32,454 bases of DNA from an uncultured Selenomonadales bacterium (GCA_946536925.1 CAMNFC010000010.1:1-32454), one strand, 5' to 3'. Positions 8,218 through 16,754 are shown, counted from the stretch's first letter. Translations and numbers: made by a program. Notes: generated by a model from the sequence alone, not told the origin.

Positions 8218-8263
8218 AACCGTGCAGAATTTTAACCTTGGAAGATTGAGTGGGGGGATTGGC

Positions 8264-9226
8264 GTGTTAAATGCAATCGCGGTAATGACTTCCGGCGGCG
8301 ACAGCCCCGGCATGAACGCTGCGGCTCGTGCGGTCGTTCGTACTGCGCTTTATGAAGGCGTAAAAGTTTTCGGAATTCAAAACGGCTACAAAGGCATGCT
8401 CAATGACGAAATTATCGAGCTTCAACGTAAAAGCGTCAGCGATTTGATTCAGCGCGGCGGAACTTTTCTCGGTACGGCTCGTTGCAAAGAGTTCAAGACG
8501 GAAGAAGGACGCCGCAAAGGTTTGGACAATCTTCAAAAGCACGGCATTGAAGGCCTGGTCATCATCGGCGGCGACGGCTCTTTGACGGGCGGCTCTTTGC
8601 TCTCGAAGATGGGCGGCATTCCAATCGTCGGACTTCCCGGCACAATTGACAACGACGTTTGGGGCACGGACTATACAATCGGTTGCGACACGGCAGCCAA
8701 CACCGCCGTCGAAGCGATTAACAAACTGCGCGACACGGCATCGGCTCACAAAAGAATCATGGTCGTCGAAGTCATGGGGCACACGTCCGGCTGGCTGGCC
8801 ATGGTATCGGGCATCGCTTCCGGCGCGGAATATATCATCGTCCCCGAAGTCAAATACAACATCGACGAGATGTGCGAGGAAATTGTCGAGTCTTATAAAA
8901 AAGGTCGCCGCTACACAATCATCGTCGTGGCGGAAGGTGCCTGCAGCGGCGTCGGCTTGAAAAATGTTGTCCAGGAGAAAACCGGCATCGATACCCGCGT
9001 GTCGATTCTCGGCCACATTCAGCGCGGCGGCTCACCCACCGTTGAAGACCGCATGAAAGCTTCGCAGCTGGGCGAACGTGCGGCACTTGCGATAATTTCC
9101 GGCGTGAGCAACGTCGTCTTCGGTTTCGACGAAGGCAAAGTCGTTTCGATTAATCTTTTCGATTCGGTCAACAATAAAAAGCCGCTCGACCCCGAACTTG
9201 TCCGTTTGGCGAGCGTGCTTGTCTAA
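8264..9226 (+). CDS. pfkA: ATP-dependent 6-phosphofructokinase
   Basis: A 320-residue enzyme that phosphorylates fructose 6-phosphate to fructose 1,6-bisphosphate, the committed step of glycolysis. Motifs are GGDSPGMN (11-18, nucleotide binding), GGDGS (102-106) and PGTIDND (125-131, with catalytic Asp129). Gly after GGD and Gly in PGTIDND point to ATP rather than pyrophosphate as donor. I choose GTG at 8264 over an in-frame GTG at 8222. The former has GGGGGG 6 bases upstream and gives the standard PfkA length, while the latter falls at the predicted transcription start. The substrate-site motif reads MGHTSGW where E. coli has MGRYCG, an Arg-to-His change seen in other branches. It heads a unit with an AtpZ-like gene and a sucrose hydrolase. 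Confidence 0.94.
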   Translation: MLNAIAVMTSGGDSPGMNAAARAVVRTALYEGVKVFGIQNGYKGMLNDEIIELQRKSVSDLIQRGGTFLGTARCKEFKTEEGRRKGLDNLQKHGIEGLVIIGGDGSLTGGSLLSKMGGIPIVGLPGTIDNDVWGTDYTIGCDTAANTAVEAINKLRDTASAHKRIMVVEVMGHTSGWLAMVSGIASGAEYIIVPEVKYNIDEMCEEIVESYKKGRRYTIIVVAEGACSGVGLKNVVQEKTGIDTRVSILGHIQRGGSPTVEDRMKASQLGERAALAIISGVSNVVFGFDEGKVVSINLFDSVNNKKPLDPELVRLASVLV

Positions 9227-9229
9227 GGC

Positions 9230-9436
9230 ATGAATAATTTTTGGAAAGCGGCGGCGATTCTCTCAGGCGTTGGGATTTATATCGCCGCCGTAATTTTTAT
9301 TTGTCTTTTCGCGGGCTCTCTCGTCGACGATTTTTTTTCTCTCGGCGGAAAAGGTCGTGTCGTCGGAATAATTTTGGGCTTCCCGCTCGCGCTGTACTCG
9401 GTTTATCGTCAGCTCAAACACCACGGATTTATTTGA
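9230..9436 (+). CDS. AtpZ/AtpI-like small membrane protein
   Basis: A 68-residue protein with two membrane helices (about 8-28 and 43-60) joined by a short loop containing SLVDDFFSLGGKGR. Size, topology and the G-x-G-rich second helix resemble AtpZ/AtpI-type proteins (the putative F0F1-ATPase subunit family), which help c-ring assembly or Mg2+/Ca2+ transport. The ATG lies 3 bases after the pfkA stop and has only a weak ribosome binding site (TAAGG overlapping the stop), so translation is probably coupled to pfkA. No atp operon follows here, which is unusual for atpI/atpZ. The assignment is therefore tentative. Confidence 0.62.
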   Translation: MNNFWKAAAILSGVGIYIAAVIFICLFAGSLVDDFFSLGGKGRVVGIILGFPLALYSVYRQLKHHGFI

Positions 9437-9452
9437 CGGAAGGAGAACTTTT

Positions 9453-11000
9453 ATGGAAGAAAAAATTTCTGAATTCAAAACTTTTTCGCAGGTAACCGAC
9501 GCCCGCTGGTATCCGCGCTATCATCTGGCCGCGCCGTTCGGCTGGTGCAACGACCCCAACGGCATGTGCTTTTACAAAGGCCAATATCACTTTTTCTATC
9601 AGCATTATCCGTACGCGCCGCAGTGGGGTCCGATGCATTGGGGTCACGCAGTCAGCGACGATTTGGCCTATTGGAAGCATCTGCCAATCGCTCTCAAGCC
9701 CGAACAGCCTTATGAACAGGGCGGAGGCTGTTTTTCCGGCAGCGCAATCGAAAAGGACGGCAAACTTTATCTCATGTACACGGGGCATTTGAGCGCGACG
9801 CCCGAAGAAGAAATGGCGACCGGTATCAGCCACATGGAGTTTCAATGCCTGGCTCACTCCGAAGACGGAATCAACTTTGAAAAGTCCGAAAGAAACCCGA
9901 TCATCGAAGACATCGACGTTGAGGACAAAGATATTTCCATTCACGACATCCGCGACCCGAAAGTTTGGGAGCACAACGGAAAATATTATGCGGTCGTCGG
10001 CTCGCGCACGCCCGATATGGCGCACGGGCAAATTCTTCTGTTCGTCTCGAAAGATTTGGTCAAGTCCTGGCGATTGAAAGCAATTTCCGCGCGCAGTGAA
10101 GGAGACCTCGGCGGAATGTGGGAATGTCCGAACTTCGCGGAGATCGACGGGCAAGACGTGCTGGTTTTTTCGCCGATGGACTTGCGAACCGACGACGGAA
10201 AATTTTTCCACGACAAAGCGGCCGGCGTCCTCATCGGCAAATTAAATTACAAGACCGGAATTTTTAAGCACGGCGACTTCCAATATCTCGACAAGGGCTT
10301 CGATTTTTACGCGCCGCAAATTATGCAGACACCCGACGGCCGCACGATCATGATCGCCTGGCTGGACATGTGGAACGTCGACATGCACGAGGCCAAAGAC
10401 GGTTGGGCGGGGCAAATGACCGTGCCGCGCGAGCTCCACATTAAGAACGGAAAAATTTTTTCAACGCCCGCCAAAGAACTCGAAAAGTTGCGCAAGTGGA
10501 AGCCGATAACTTTTGGCAACGTCGTGATTGACGAGGCTGCGACCTTCGAGGGCGTTTCGGGCGAGGCTTACGAACTTGTCCTGACGATTGACGCCGCCAA
10601 GTCGAAAAAATTTTCAATCGCCCTGCGCGCCTCGGAACTCGAACAAACCGTCTTAACTTACAATGCAAACGGCCTGTTCAAACTTGATCGCACTCAAGCC
10701 GGCGAAGTCATCAACGGCATTGCTTCCGTCCGCGAAATTCAAATCGAGCCGACGGAAAAGCTCAAGCTCCACATTTTCGTCGACCGTTCGAGTTTGGAAG
10801 TTTTCATCAACGACGGCGCGGAAGTTCTTTCGGCCAGGATTTATCCCAAACGCACCTCGCAAAAAATTATTTTTACGCCCGAAGACGCAACGCTCGTTAT
10901 CGATTCGCTGGAATATTACAAGCTCGATTTCGGACTGCCGCACCCGCACATCAAGGACACGCCCGAAGATTTGAAGGAAAAATTTCCGTTCCTGAAATAA
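9453..11000 (+). CDS. scrB: Sucrose-6-phosphate hydrolase / beta-fructofuranosidase (GH32)
   Basis: A 515-residue glycoside hydrolase family 32 enzyme that splits sucrose, sucrose 6-phosphate or fructo-oligosaccharides. The five-bladed propeller carries the three acidic motifs: WCNDPNG with nucleophile Asp34, RDP with Asp168, and WECPNF with acid/base Glu224. The C-terminal beta-sandwich includes the VDRSSLEVFINDG segment. No signal peptide is visible, so it acts in the cytoplasm on an imported or phosphorylated sugar. The ribosome binding site GGAAGGAG is 6 bases before the ATG. It closes the pfkA - atpZ-like - GH32 unit, feeding fructose units into glycolysis. No PTS or permease gene is in the window, so the exact substrate remains open. 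Confidence 0.9.
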   Translation: MEEKISEFKTFSQVTDARWYPRYHLAAPFGWCNDPNGMCFYKGQYHFFYQHYPYAPQWGPMHWGHAVSDDLAYWKHLPIALKPEQPYEQGGGCFSGSAIEKDGKLYLMYTGHLSATPEEEMATGISHMEFQCLAHSEDGINFEKSERNPIIEDIDVEDKDISIHDIRDPKVWEHNGKYYAVVGSRTPDMAHGQILLFVSKDLVKSWRLKAISARSEGDLGGMWECPNFAEIDGQDVLVFSPMDLRTDDGKFFHDKAAGVLIGKLNYKTGIFKHGDFQYLDKGFDFYAPQIMQTPDGRTIMIAWLDMWNVDMHEAKDGWAGQMTVPRELHIKNGKIFSTPAKELEKLRKWKPITFGNVVIDEAATFEGVSGEAYELVLTIDAAKSKKFSIALRASELEQTVLTYNANGLFKLDRTQAGEVINGIASVREIQIEPTEKLKLHIFVDRSSLEVFINDGAEVLSARIYPKRTSQKIIFTPEDATLVIDSLEYYKLDFGLPHPHIKDTPEDLKEKFPFLK

Positions 11001-11017
11001 ATTTTTCCGCAACAAAA

Positions 11018-11051
11018 AACCGCTCCGATTTTTGGGGCGGTTAATTTTTTT
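11018..11051. terminator. Bidirectional intrinsic terminator between convergent genes
   Basis: AACCGCTCC (11018-11026) pairs with GGGGCGGTT (11034-11042): a 9-bp stem with one wobble and a 7-base loop. AATTTTTTTT lies to the right and an A run to the left, so it serves both the GH32 gene and the condensation-domain gene. Confidence 0.9.
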
Positions 11052-11064
11052 CGGGGAAATTTTT

Positions 11065-12303
11065 TCAGCCAAGGATATCCGAAACTTTTTTCTTCACGTC
11101 GCGCATCTCAATCAAAATTTTGTTCATCGTCTCGGCGAAATTAATCATTTCGGCTTCGGAGTAGCGGCCGGCGTCATAATCGAGATACAAATTGTACGTG
11201 CCGGTGGGCTGCGACTCAACCTCAACGTCGAGGGCGTTTTCCACGGCGGAAATTTCGTTGGGCGGCAGATAAATCACTTGGGCGGGCATGTCGGCCAGGA
11301 GCAAATCGCCGTGCATGTATTTTTGGAAAATGAAACTCACGCAGTCGTCTTCCAGGCCTTCGTCATAGATGAGGTTCAAACTTTTGCGATACTTCATGCC
11401 GATTTGAATTTGACCGGCGAGCTTGTACAAAAATTCTTCGATGGAAATGTCTTCGTGGAAATCCCACGCGCAAGGATATTGCTCCAACATCAGCCCCATC
11501 AATCGACGCTCGCGCATGTTCGTGCGCCCGTTGTGAATCCAGCTCATGATCGATTCTTTCGTGCCGGTGATTTTCGCCAAGGTCAGCATGCACGCGCCGA
11601 GGAAAAAATTGTTCTCGCTGATTCGCGTATCTCTGAAAAATTCTTCCGTGAAATTTTTGAACTCGTAATCCAACTTGCCTTGCGTCCACGGCGCGACACC
11701 TTTGACGTTGACGGGCGGCAAATGTTTTTTCGGGTCGAAAGGAGCCAACATTTTTTTCCAATAGGCGTGACCTTCGGCCAGCTCTTCGCGCGGGATTTTT
11801 GCTTCTTCCTCGACGTATTGAGCGTAACTTGGAGCAGTCTTTTTTCCGCGCCCGCGATAAGCCGCATCAATCGCACGGATGAACAAATACGCGCTGGCCA
11901 CGCCGTCCATTATCGCGTGATAAAAATCCACGTAAACATAATTGTCCTTCGGCGTCTGCATAAGATAAATTCTATAGAGCGGCTGATTGATGAGGTAATA
12001 GGGCTCGCGCAACTTTTCCATGCGTTCGTGGAAATTTTTTTCGCTCATGCGTTCGACAAAAACTTTTTCGGGCGCGCCGTCAAAAATCTGGCACAATTCG
12101 CTGGTCTCGGGGTGAAAAATAAATCTGCAGTGGAAAATGTCGTAGTCCGCCAAAACTTGGTTGACCGCCTCCGCCAAATGATTCATGTTAATCGTCGCCG
12201 ACAATTTGTACAGCCCGCCGATATTCATCATCGTCGATTTGGCCTTGTTGAAGTGCGTGTCGACCAGCCATCTTTGAATCGGGCGCAACGGATAATACTT
12301 CAT
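11065..12303 (-). CDS. Stand-alone condensation (NRPS C-type) domain protein
   Basis: A 412-residue protein built as one condensation domain of the CoA-dependent acyltransferase fold. The catalytic motif HHxxxDG appears as YHAIMDG (128-134): the second, catalytic His129 and the structural Asp133 are kept, the first His is Tyr. The N-terminal PLRPIQRWL resembles the C1 motif (SxAQxRL), and LDYDAGRYSEAEM near the end resembles the C7 region. There is no adenylation or carrier domain, so it probably acts in trans, joining an acyl or aminoacyl group to a separate acceptor, as in PapA-type acyltransferases. ATG at 12303 has GAGGAGG upstream; an earlier GTG overlaps that site. It follows the DNA glycosylase gene after 59 bases without a terminator, so the two are likely cotranscribed. 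Confidence 0.8.
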   Translation of the reverse strand: MKYYPLRPIQRWLVDTHFNKAKSTMMNIGGLYKLSATINMNHLAEAVNQVLADYDIFHCRFIFHPETSELCQIFDGAPEKVFVERMSEKNFHERMEKLREPYYLINQPLYRIYLMQTPKDNYVYVDFYHAIMDGVASAYLFIRAIDAAYRGRGKKTAPSYAQYVEEEAKIPREELAEGHAYWKKMLAPFDPKKHLPPVNVKGVAPWTQGKLDYEFKNFTEEFFRDTRISENNFFLGACMLTLAKITGTKESIMSWIHNGRTNMRERRLMGLMLEQYPCAWDFHEDISIEEFLYKLAGQIQIGMKYRKSLNLIYDEGLEDDCVSFIFQKYMHGDLLLADMPAQVIYLPPNEISAVENALDVEVESQPTGTYNLYLDYDAGRYSEAEMINFAETMNKILIEMRDVKKKVSDILG

Positions 12304-12362
12304 AAATTTTTTCCTCCTCACGCGACGAAAATTTTCGCCGCCGTTTCTGCTTCAAAAAAATT

Positions 12363-12917
12363 TTAATCTGCCGCGACGAACCGCCACGGATAATCGGCTG
12401 CTTCGCCGGCGTAATCGATATTGATTCTTTTGGTCGCCGCGACGCGCAAAGTTTCGGCCGGCTCGATGAAAATTTTTTCGCCGCACAAATCCTCGCCGTA
12501 AAAATTTTTCGTGATGCCCAAAGCTTGAGAGAGTTTGCCCGGCCCGGAACAAAGTTCGCGAAGATTTTTTTTGCCGCGGCGAATTTTCATCAGCTCCACG
12601 CCGTCGACGGGACGCAGCGCGCGAATCAAAACCGCTTCAGGAACATTTTCGACGTTGGCCACGACGTTCGTGCAAATGTGCATTCCGTAAATCAGATAGA
12701 CGTAGACGAAGCCGCCCGCGCCGTAAAAAATTTTTGTGCGCTCGGTTTTGCCGCGGAAAGTGTGAGCCGCCGCGTCGATCGCGCCCATGTAAGCCTCGGT
12801 CTCGATGATAATTCCGCTCGTCACGCCTTCGGGCAAATTCGTCACGATTTTTTTCCCGACGAGTTCGCGGGCAACCGTCAAGCCGTCGCGCAGATAAAAT
12901 TCGCGGGGAAGTTTCAT
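12363..12917 (-). CDS. DNA-3-methyladenine glycosylase (AAG/MPG family)
   Basis: A 184-residue base-excision repair enzyme that removes alkylated purines such as 3-methyladenine and hypoxanthine. The family signature IETEAYMGAIDAAAHTFRG includes the general-base Glu39. It is followed by the conserved FYGAGGFVYVYLIYGMHICTN block, which contains the DNA-intercalating Tyr region. Later VLIRALRPVDG and CSGPGKLSQALGI are also typical. Length is normal for the bacterial family. The ATG is preceded by GAGGAGG with a 6-base gap. Transcription probably begins from its own promoter at 12946-12974, which overlaps the potD terminator. Confidence 0.93.
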   Translation of the reverse strand: MKLPREFYLRDGLTVARELVGKKIVTNLPEGVTSGIIIETEAYMGAIDAAAHTFRGKTERTKIFYGAGGFVYVYLIYGMHICTNVVANVENVPEAVLIRALRPVDGVELMKIRRGKKNLRELCSGPGKLSQALGITKNFYGEDLCGEKIFIEPAETLRVAATKRINIDYAGEAADYPWRFVAAD

Positions 12918-12945
12918 TGTCGCCTCCTCAAAAAAATTCTTCCCG

Positions 12946-12974
12946 ATTATAGCAAAAAAAAATCCCGCCGTAAA
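12946..12974 (-). promoter_or_regulatory. Promoter of the DNA glycosylase gene, overlapping the potD terminator
   Basis: On the minus strand a perfect TATAAT (12946-12951) is preceded at 17 bases by TTTACG (12969-12974, 4/6), which lies in the stem and loop of the potD terminator. The leader before the ATG would be only about 22 bases. Confidence 0.55.
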
Positions 12975-12987
12975 ATTTTGGCGGGGA
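12954..12987 (-). terminator. Intrinsic terminator of the potABCD operon
   Basis: CCCGCC (12964-12969) pairs with GGCGGG (12980-12985), extended by a wobble. On the minus strand the hairpin is followed by nine T (plus-strand A run 12954-12962). It starts about ten bases past the potD stop codon. Confidence 0.87.
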
Positions 12988-12996
12988 AAAATTTTT

Positions 12997-14058
12997 TCAG
13001 TCGACTTTAACTTTCATCCACAGGCTGTTGTAATATTCGTCCATTTGATTGCCCAGATATTTGTAAGTCTCTTGACCTTTATAAACTTCGGGCGACGGAA
13101 AAGCTATCGAGGAATTTTTCAGCTCTTCGTCCTCGATGAGGTCGCGCGCGCCGGTGTTGGGCGTGGAATATCCGAGGTGATCAAAATTTTTCGCGGCGAT
13201 GTCGGGTCGGCACATGAAGTCGATAAATTTGTGCGCGTTGTCGACGTTTTTGGCGTCCTTTGTGATGACCCAGCCGTCAATCCAAAAGTTCGTGCCCTCT
13301 TTGGGAATTGCAAAGGCCATGTTCGGATTTTCCTGCAAAATTATCGGAGCTTCGCCGCTGAAGACGACACCCATCGCCGCCTCGGAATTGATGAGCTTAT
13401 CTTTAACTTCGTCGACGACGTAAGCTTGGACGAGGGGCTTTTGCTTGACCAACATCTCCTGCGCCTTGCTCAAAACTTCTTTGTCGGTCTCGTTCAAACT
13501 TTTTCCCATGAGCTTCAAGGGAATCATCAGCGCGTCGCGGGCGGAATCCTGCATCAAAATTTGTCCTTTATATTTTTCGTTCCAAAGGATATTCCAGCTG
13601 TCGACGGGCTCGGTGACTTTCGTCTTGTCGTAAATAATTCCGACGGTTCCCCAACAATACGGCACGGAATATTTGTTGCCGGGGTCGAAAGTTTCGGCCT
13701 GCTTGAAAAATTCTTCGCCGATATATTTTTTTGCGTCGGGGAGCTTGGAAAAATCGAGCGGCTGAACAAGATCGTTGCCGATTAGTTTTTGAATCATGTA
13801 ATCGGACGGACAAAGCACGTCGTAATGGACGGCACCTTCGGCCACGCGCGGGTACATGCTCTCGTTCGTGTCGAATTCGTCGAGGATGACGTGAATGCCG
13901 GTTTCCTTCTCGAAAAGCTGCAGGACTTCGGGGTTGAGGTAATCGCCCCAGCTGTAAACGTAAACTTCGCCCTTGGACTTTTCTCCGCCGCCGCAACCGC
14001 TAACCGCGAACGTCAAACAGCCGACGAGAAGCAGCGCGAGAATTTTAAACTTGTTCAT
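12997..14058 (-). CDS. potD: Spermidine/putrescine ABC transporter substrate-binding lipoprotein
   Basis: A 353-residue periplasmic or membrane-anchored polyamine-binding protein. The N-terminus is a lipoprotein signal: charged MNKFK, a hydrophobic stretch, then lipobox AVSGC with lipidated Cys22. The mature protein begins with the family hallmark VYVYSWGDYLNPEVLQLFEK and continues with CPSDYMIQKLI, YSVPYCWGTVGI and FIDFMCRPDIA, as in PotD/PotF. The ATG overlaps the potC stop (ATGA) and its GAGGAGG site lies inside the end of potC, so the two are translationally coupled. It is the last gene of the potABCD operon and is followed by an intrinsic terminator. Confidence 0.95.
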   Translation of the reverse strand: MNKFKILALLLVGCLTFAVSGCGGGEKSKGEVYVYSWGDYLNPEVLQLFEKETGIHVILDEFDTNESMYPRVAEGAVHYDVLCPSDYMIQKLIGNDLVQPLDFSKLPDAKKYIGEEFFKQAETFDPGNKYSVPYCWGTVGIIYDKTKVTEPVDSWNILWNEKYKGQILMQDSARDALMIPLKLMGKSLNETDKEVLSKAQEMLVKQKPLVQAYVVDEVKDKLINSEAAMGVVFSGEAPIILQENPNMAFAIPKEGTNFWIDGWVITKDAKNVDNAHKFIDFMCRPDIAAKNFDHLGYSTPNTGARDLIEDEELKNSSIAFPSPEVYKGQETYKYLGNQMDEYYNSLWMKVKVD

Positions 14059-14840
14059 GAGATGACCTCCTCAAAATTTTTTAACTTGCGACGATTAATC
14101 GCGAACAGCATTACAAAAATCAGCACGAAGAAAAATACCAGCGTGGAGAGCGCGTACATTTCGGGGTGGATTCCGATTTTCAGTTCCGCGTAAATTTCTG
14201 TCGTGAGCGTGTCGACGCCCGCGCCCTTCGTGAAATGCGTGATTATGAAATCGTCCGCGGACATGGTGAACGCCAACAAAAATCCCGCGAAGATGCTCGG
14301 CCTAAGTTCGGGCAGGACGACGCCCGTGAACGCTTTGAACGGCGAGGCTCCCAAATCCAACGCCGCCTCGTAAAAACTTTTGTCCAAGGCCATGAGTTGC
14401 GGCATGATACACAAGATGACGTACGGTACGTTGAAGACGATGTGCGCCAGGAGAATCGACACGTAGCCGAGCTTCAAACCCAAGCCCATGAACAGCAGCA
14501 TTAAAGAAATTCCCGTGACGATATCCGCGTTCAAAATCGGGACGTTCGTTATGCTCAGGAAGGTCGCCCGCCATTTGCGCGAAAGTTCCTTCATTGCCAC
14601 GCACGTTATCAATCCCAAAATCGTGGCGATACCCGCCGAGAGCAATCCGATTGACAGCGTGTTCGACAGGGCGTCAGCGATTCGCGCGTCGTTAAAAAGT
14701 TTTTCGTACCAGTTGAGCGTGACGCCCGTCCAGTGCCCGCGATATCGGCTGGCGTTGAAAGATTGCGCGATCAAAACTCCGATCGGCGCGTAGAGGAAGA
14801 GAAAAATTATCGCCAGATAAATTTGCTTGAGATATTTCAT
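14055..14840 (-). CDS. potC: Spermidine/putrescine ABC transporter permease PotC
   Basis: A 261-residue inner-membrane permease with about six helices. The EAA loop that contacts the ATPase reads EAALDLGASPFKAFTGVVLP, followed by the MSADDFIITHF segment typical of PotC. The start is the ATG at 14840, just where potB ends (ATGA overlap), with GAGGAGG 7 bases upstream; a longer in-frame reading upstream is an artefact over potB. It forms the membrane channel with PotB. Confidence 0.95.
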   Translation of the reverse strand: MKYLKQIYLAIIFLFLYAPIGVLIAQSFNASRYRGHWTGVTLNWYEKLFNDARIADALSNTLSIGLLSAGIATILGLITCVAMKELSRKWRATFLSITNVPILNADIVTGISLMLLFMGLGLKLGYVSILLAHIVFNVPYVILCIMPQLMALDKSFYEAALDLGASPFKAFTGVVLPELRPSIFAGFLLAFTMSADDFIITHFTKGAGVDTLTTEIYAELKIGIHPEMYALSTLVFFFVLIFVMLFAINRRKLKNFEEVIS

Positions 14841-15661
14841 TTGGCTTCCTCCTCGTCGCGTTTGTCGAAGGCCGCCGTCAACAACATGTTCAGCACGATG
14901 AAAATCATCAAGATGACGGAGAGTGCGCAGCCGACGTGCCAGTCGTATTGGAAAGTAAATTCCTGCTCGATTATGTTGCCGATGAGAAGAAGTTTTCCGC
15001 CGCCGAGGAGCGCGCTGATTACAAAGGTCGTCAACGCCGGAATGAAAACCATGGTGATTCCGCTGATTGCGCCGGGGATCGTCAGCGGCAAAATTATTTT
15101 CGTGAACGTCTGCCACGAGTTCGCGCCCAAATCTCGCGCGGCCTCCAAAATTCTTTTGTCAATCTTCGTCAGCGAGATATACAGCGGCAAAACCATGTAC
15201 GGCAAAAAATTATAGACCATGCCCAGGACGATTGCGCCGGGCGTGTTTATCAGTTGCAGGTCGGGCAAATTCAACAGACGCATGAGCTGATTGATGATTC
15301 CGTTGCCTTCCAAAATCGTTTGCCAGGCCATCGTCGACAAAAGCGAATTCATCCACAGCGGCAAGATAAAAAGCAGGGAAATTATCGTGGTGTTGTCGCG
15401 TTGTCGCTCCGTCAAAATCAAACACAGCGGATAGGCCAGCAGAAGACAAATTATCGTGCTGATGAGGGCGAGAGCGATTGAAAGTTCCAGCGCGTCCAAA
15501 TATCCGTGCTTGAAGATCAATCCCATGTTGACGAGCGAAAAATTTCCGTCGTAATCGGTCACGCCGTACCAGACGATGCAAACCAGCGGGATAAATATAA
15601 AAAGCCCCGCCCAAATCAAAAACGGAGTCAACAAAATATTTCTCACGCCGCGACTAAACAT
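14837..15661 (-). CDS. potB: Spermidine/putrescine ABC transporter permease PotB
   Basis: A 274-residue inner-membrane permease, partner of PotC. It starts with a hydrophobic helix (LLTPFLIWAGLFIFIPL), has about six helices, and carries the EAA loop EAARDLGANSWQTFTKIILP. The ATG at 15661 overlaps the last codons of potA, with GAGGAGG ten bases upstream inside potA. The tight overlaps on both sides mean potA, potB, potC and potD are made from one mRNA. Confidence 0.95.
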   Translation of the reverse strand: MFSRGVRNILLTPFLIWAGLFIFIPLVCIVWYGVTDYDGNFSLVNMGLIFKHGYLDALELSIALALISTIICLLLAYPLCLILTERQRDNTTIISLLFILPLWMNSLLSTMAWQTILEGNGIINQLMRLLNLPDLQLINTPGAIVLGMVYNFLPYMVLPLYISLTKIDKRILEAARDLGANSWQTFTKIILPLTIPGAISGITMVFIPALTTFVISALLGGGKLLLIGNIIEQEFTFQYDWHVGCALSVILMIFIVLNMLLTAAFDKRDEEEAK

Positions 15662-16724
15662 CTTGAGCGACCTCCTCGTCTTCGGATTGAGGCTTGCTCA
15701 TGATTTGAATATTTTCGGGCGCGACAGACAGGCTGACCTCCTCACCGACCTTGCGTCCCGTCGTCGATTGAATGAGCCACTCGAAGCCGTCCGCCTCGAC
15801 GTTGATATCGTATGACATTCCCCAAAAAACCACGCGAGTGACGACGCCGTTGAAAGCACCTTCTTTCGGTGCGGCAAGTTTGATGTCTTCCGGGCGAATC
15901 TGAACATCGACGGGGCACTCTTCGGGGAAGCCGCTGTCGACGCAAGGATATTCTCGGCCGAAAATCCGAACGACTTTATCGCGAACCATCACGCCGTCGA
16001 TTATGTTGCTGTCGCCGATAAAATCCGCGACGAATGCATTTTCCGGCTCGTTGTAAACATTTTCGGGCGTGCCGACCTGTTGAATGTAACCCTGATTCAT
16101 GACGACGACGCGATCGCTCATCGAAAGAGCTTCTTCCTGGTCGTGCGTGACGAAAATAAAAGTTATGCCCGTTTCTTTGTTGATTCGGACGAGTTCGCGG
16201 CGCATATTCCGCCGAAGTTTCAAATCGAGCGCGCTGAGCGGTTCGTCGAGCAAAAGAACTTTCGGTTCGTTGACGACTGCGCGGGCGATTGCGATTCTTT
16301 GTTGTTGGCCGCCGCTGAGTTTGGTGACGTCGTGTTTTTCGTAGCCGTCGAGGTTGACGAGCTTAAGCGCGTACTTCACTTTGTCGTGGATGTAATCGGA
16401 CGACTTGCCGGCGATTTTCGGGCCGAAAGAAATATTTTCCTCAACGTTCATGTGAGAAAAGAGAGAATACTTTTGGAAAACGGTGTTGACGGGTCGTCTG
16501 TTCGGCGGGAGTTTTGTAATATCTTTTCCGTCGAAAATTACGCGGCCGGTGTCGGGCATCTCAAAGCCGCCGATGATTCGCAGCATTGTCGTTTTGCCGC
16601 AGCCCGAAGGCCCCAGCAACGTGATAAATTCGCTCTCGTATATCGTCAGATCGATTTCGTCGAGCACGAGCAAATTTCCAAAAGACTTGGCGACGTTTTC
16701 CAAGTGTATCAGTTCCCTTTTCAT
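15654..16724 (-). CDS. potA: Spermidine/putrescine ABC transporter ATP-binding protein
   Basis: A 356-residue ATPase that powers polyamine uptake. Walker A is GPSGCGKT (38-45), followed by the Q-loop region (VFQKYSLF), signature LSGGQQQR, Walker B VLLLDEPLSALD and the switch His in FVTHDQEEAL. A C-terminal TOBE-type domain (about 270-345) is typical of PotA. ATG at 16724 is chosen over an upstream in-frame start because AAAGG lies 9 bases before it and homology begins there. It is the first gene of potABCD, behind a TATAAT box. Confidence 0.95.
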   Translation of the reverse strand: MKRELIHLENVAKSFGNLLVLDEIDLTIYESEFITLLGPSGCGKTTMLRIIGGFEMPDTGRVIFDGKDITKLPPNRRPVNTVFQKYSLFSHMNVEENISFGPKIAGKSSDYIHDKVKYALKLVNLDGYEKHDVTKLSGGQQQRIAIARAVVNEPKVLLLDEPLSALDLKLRRNMRRELVRINKETGITFIFVTHDQEEALSMSDRVVVMNQGYIQQVGTPENVYNEPENAFVADFIGDSNIIDGVMVRDKVVRIFGREYPCVDSGFPEECPVDVQIRPEDIKLAAPKEGAFNGVVTRVVFWGMSYDINVEADGFEWLIQSTTGRKVGEEVSLSVAPENIQIMSKPQSEDEEVAQDV

Positions 16725-16754
16725 TCCCGACAACCTTTCAAAAAAATTTCCCGC

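Noticed and set aside
8222..8263. PfkA start at the upstream GTG 8222
   Set aside because: It has no ribosome binding site, coincides with the predicted transcription start and would add 14 residues not found in the family.
12322..12341. Palindrome around CGAAAATTTTCG before the condensation-domain gene as a terminator or operator
   Set aside because: It has no T tract after it, and AnTn palindromes of this type are common throughout the window, so it cannot be told from background.
11032..12366. 444-codon plus-strand frame, longer than the gene opposite it
   Set aside because: The minus strand encodes a recognisable condensation domain with a good ribosome binding site. The plus frame has no motif and spans the terminator.
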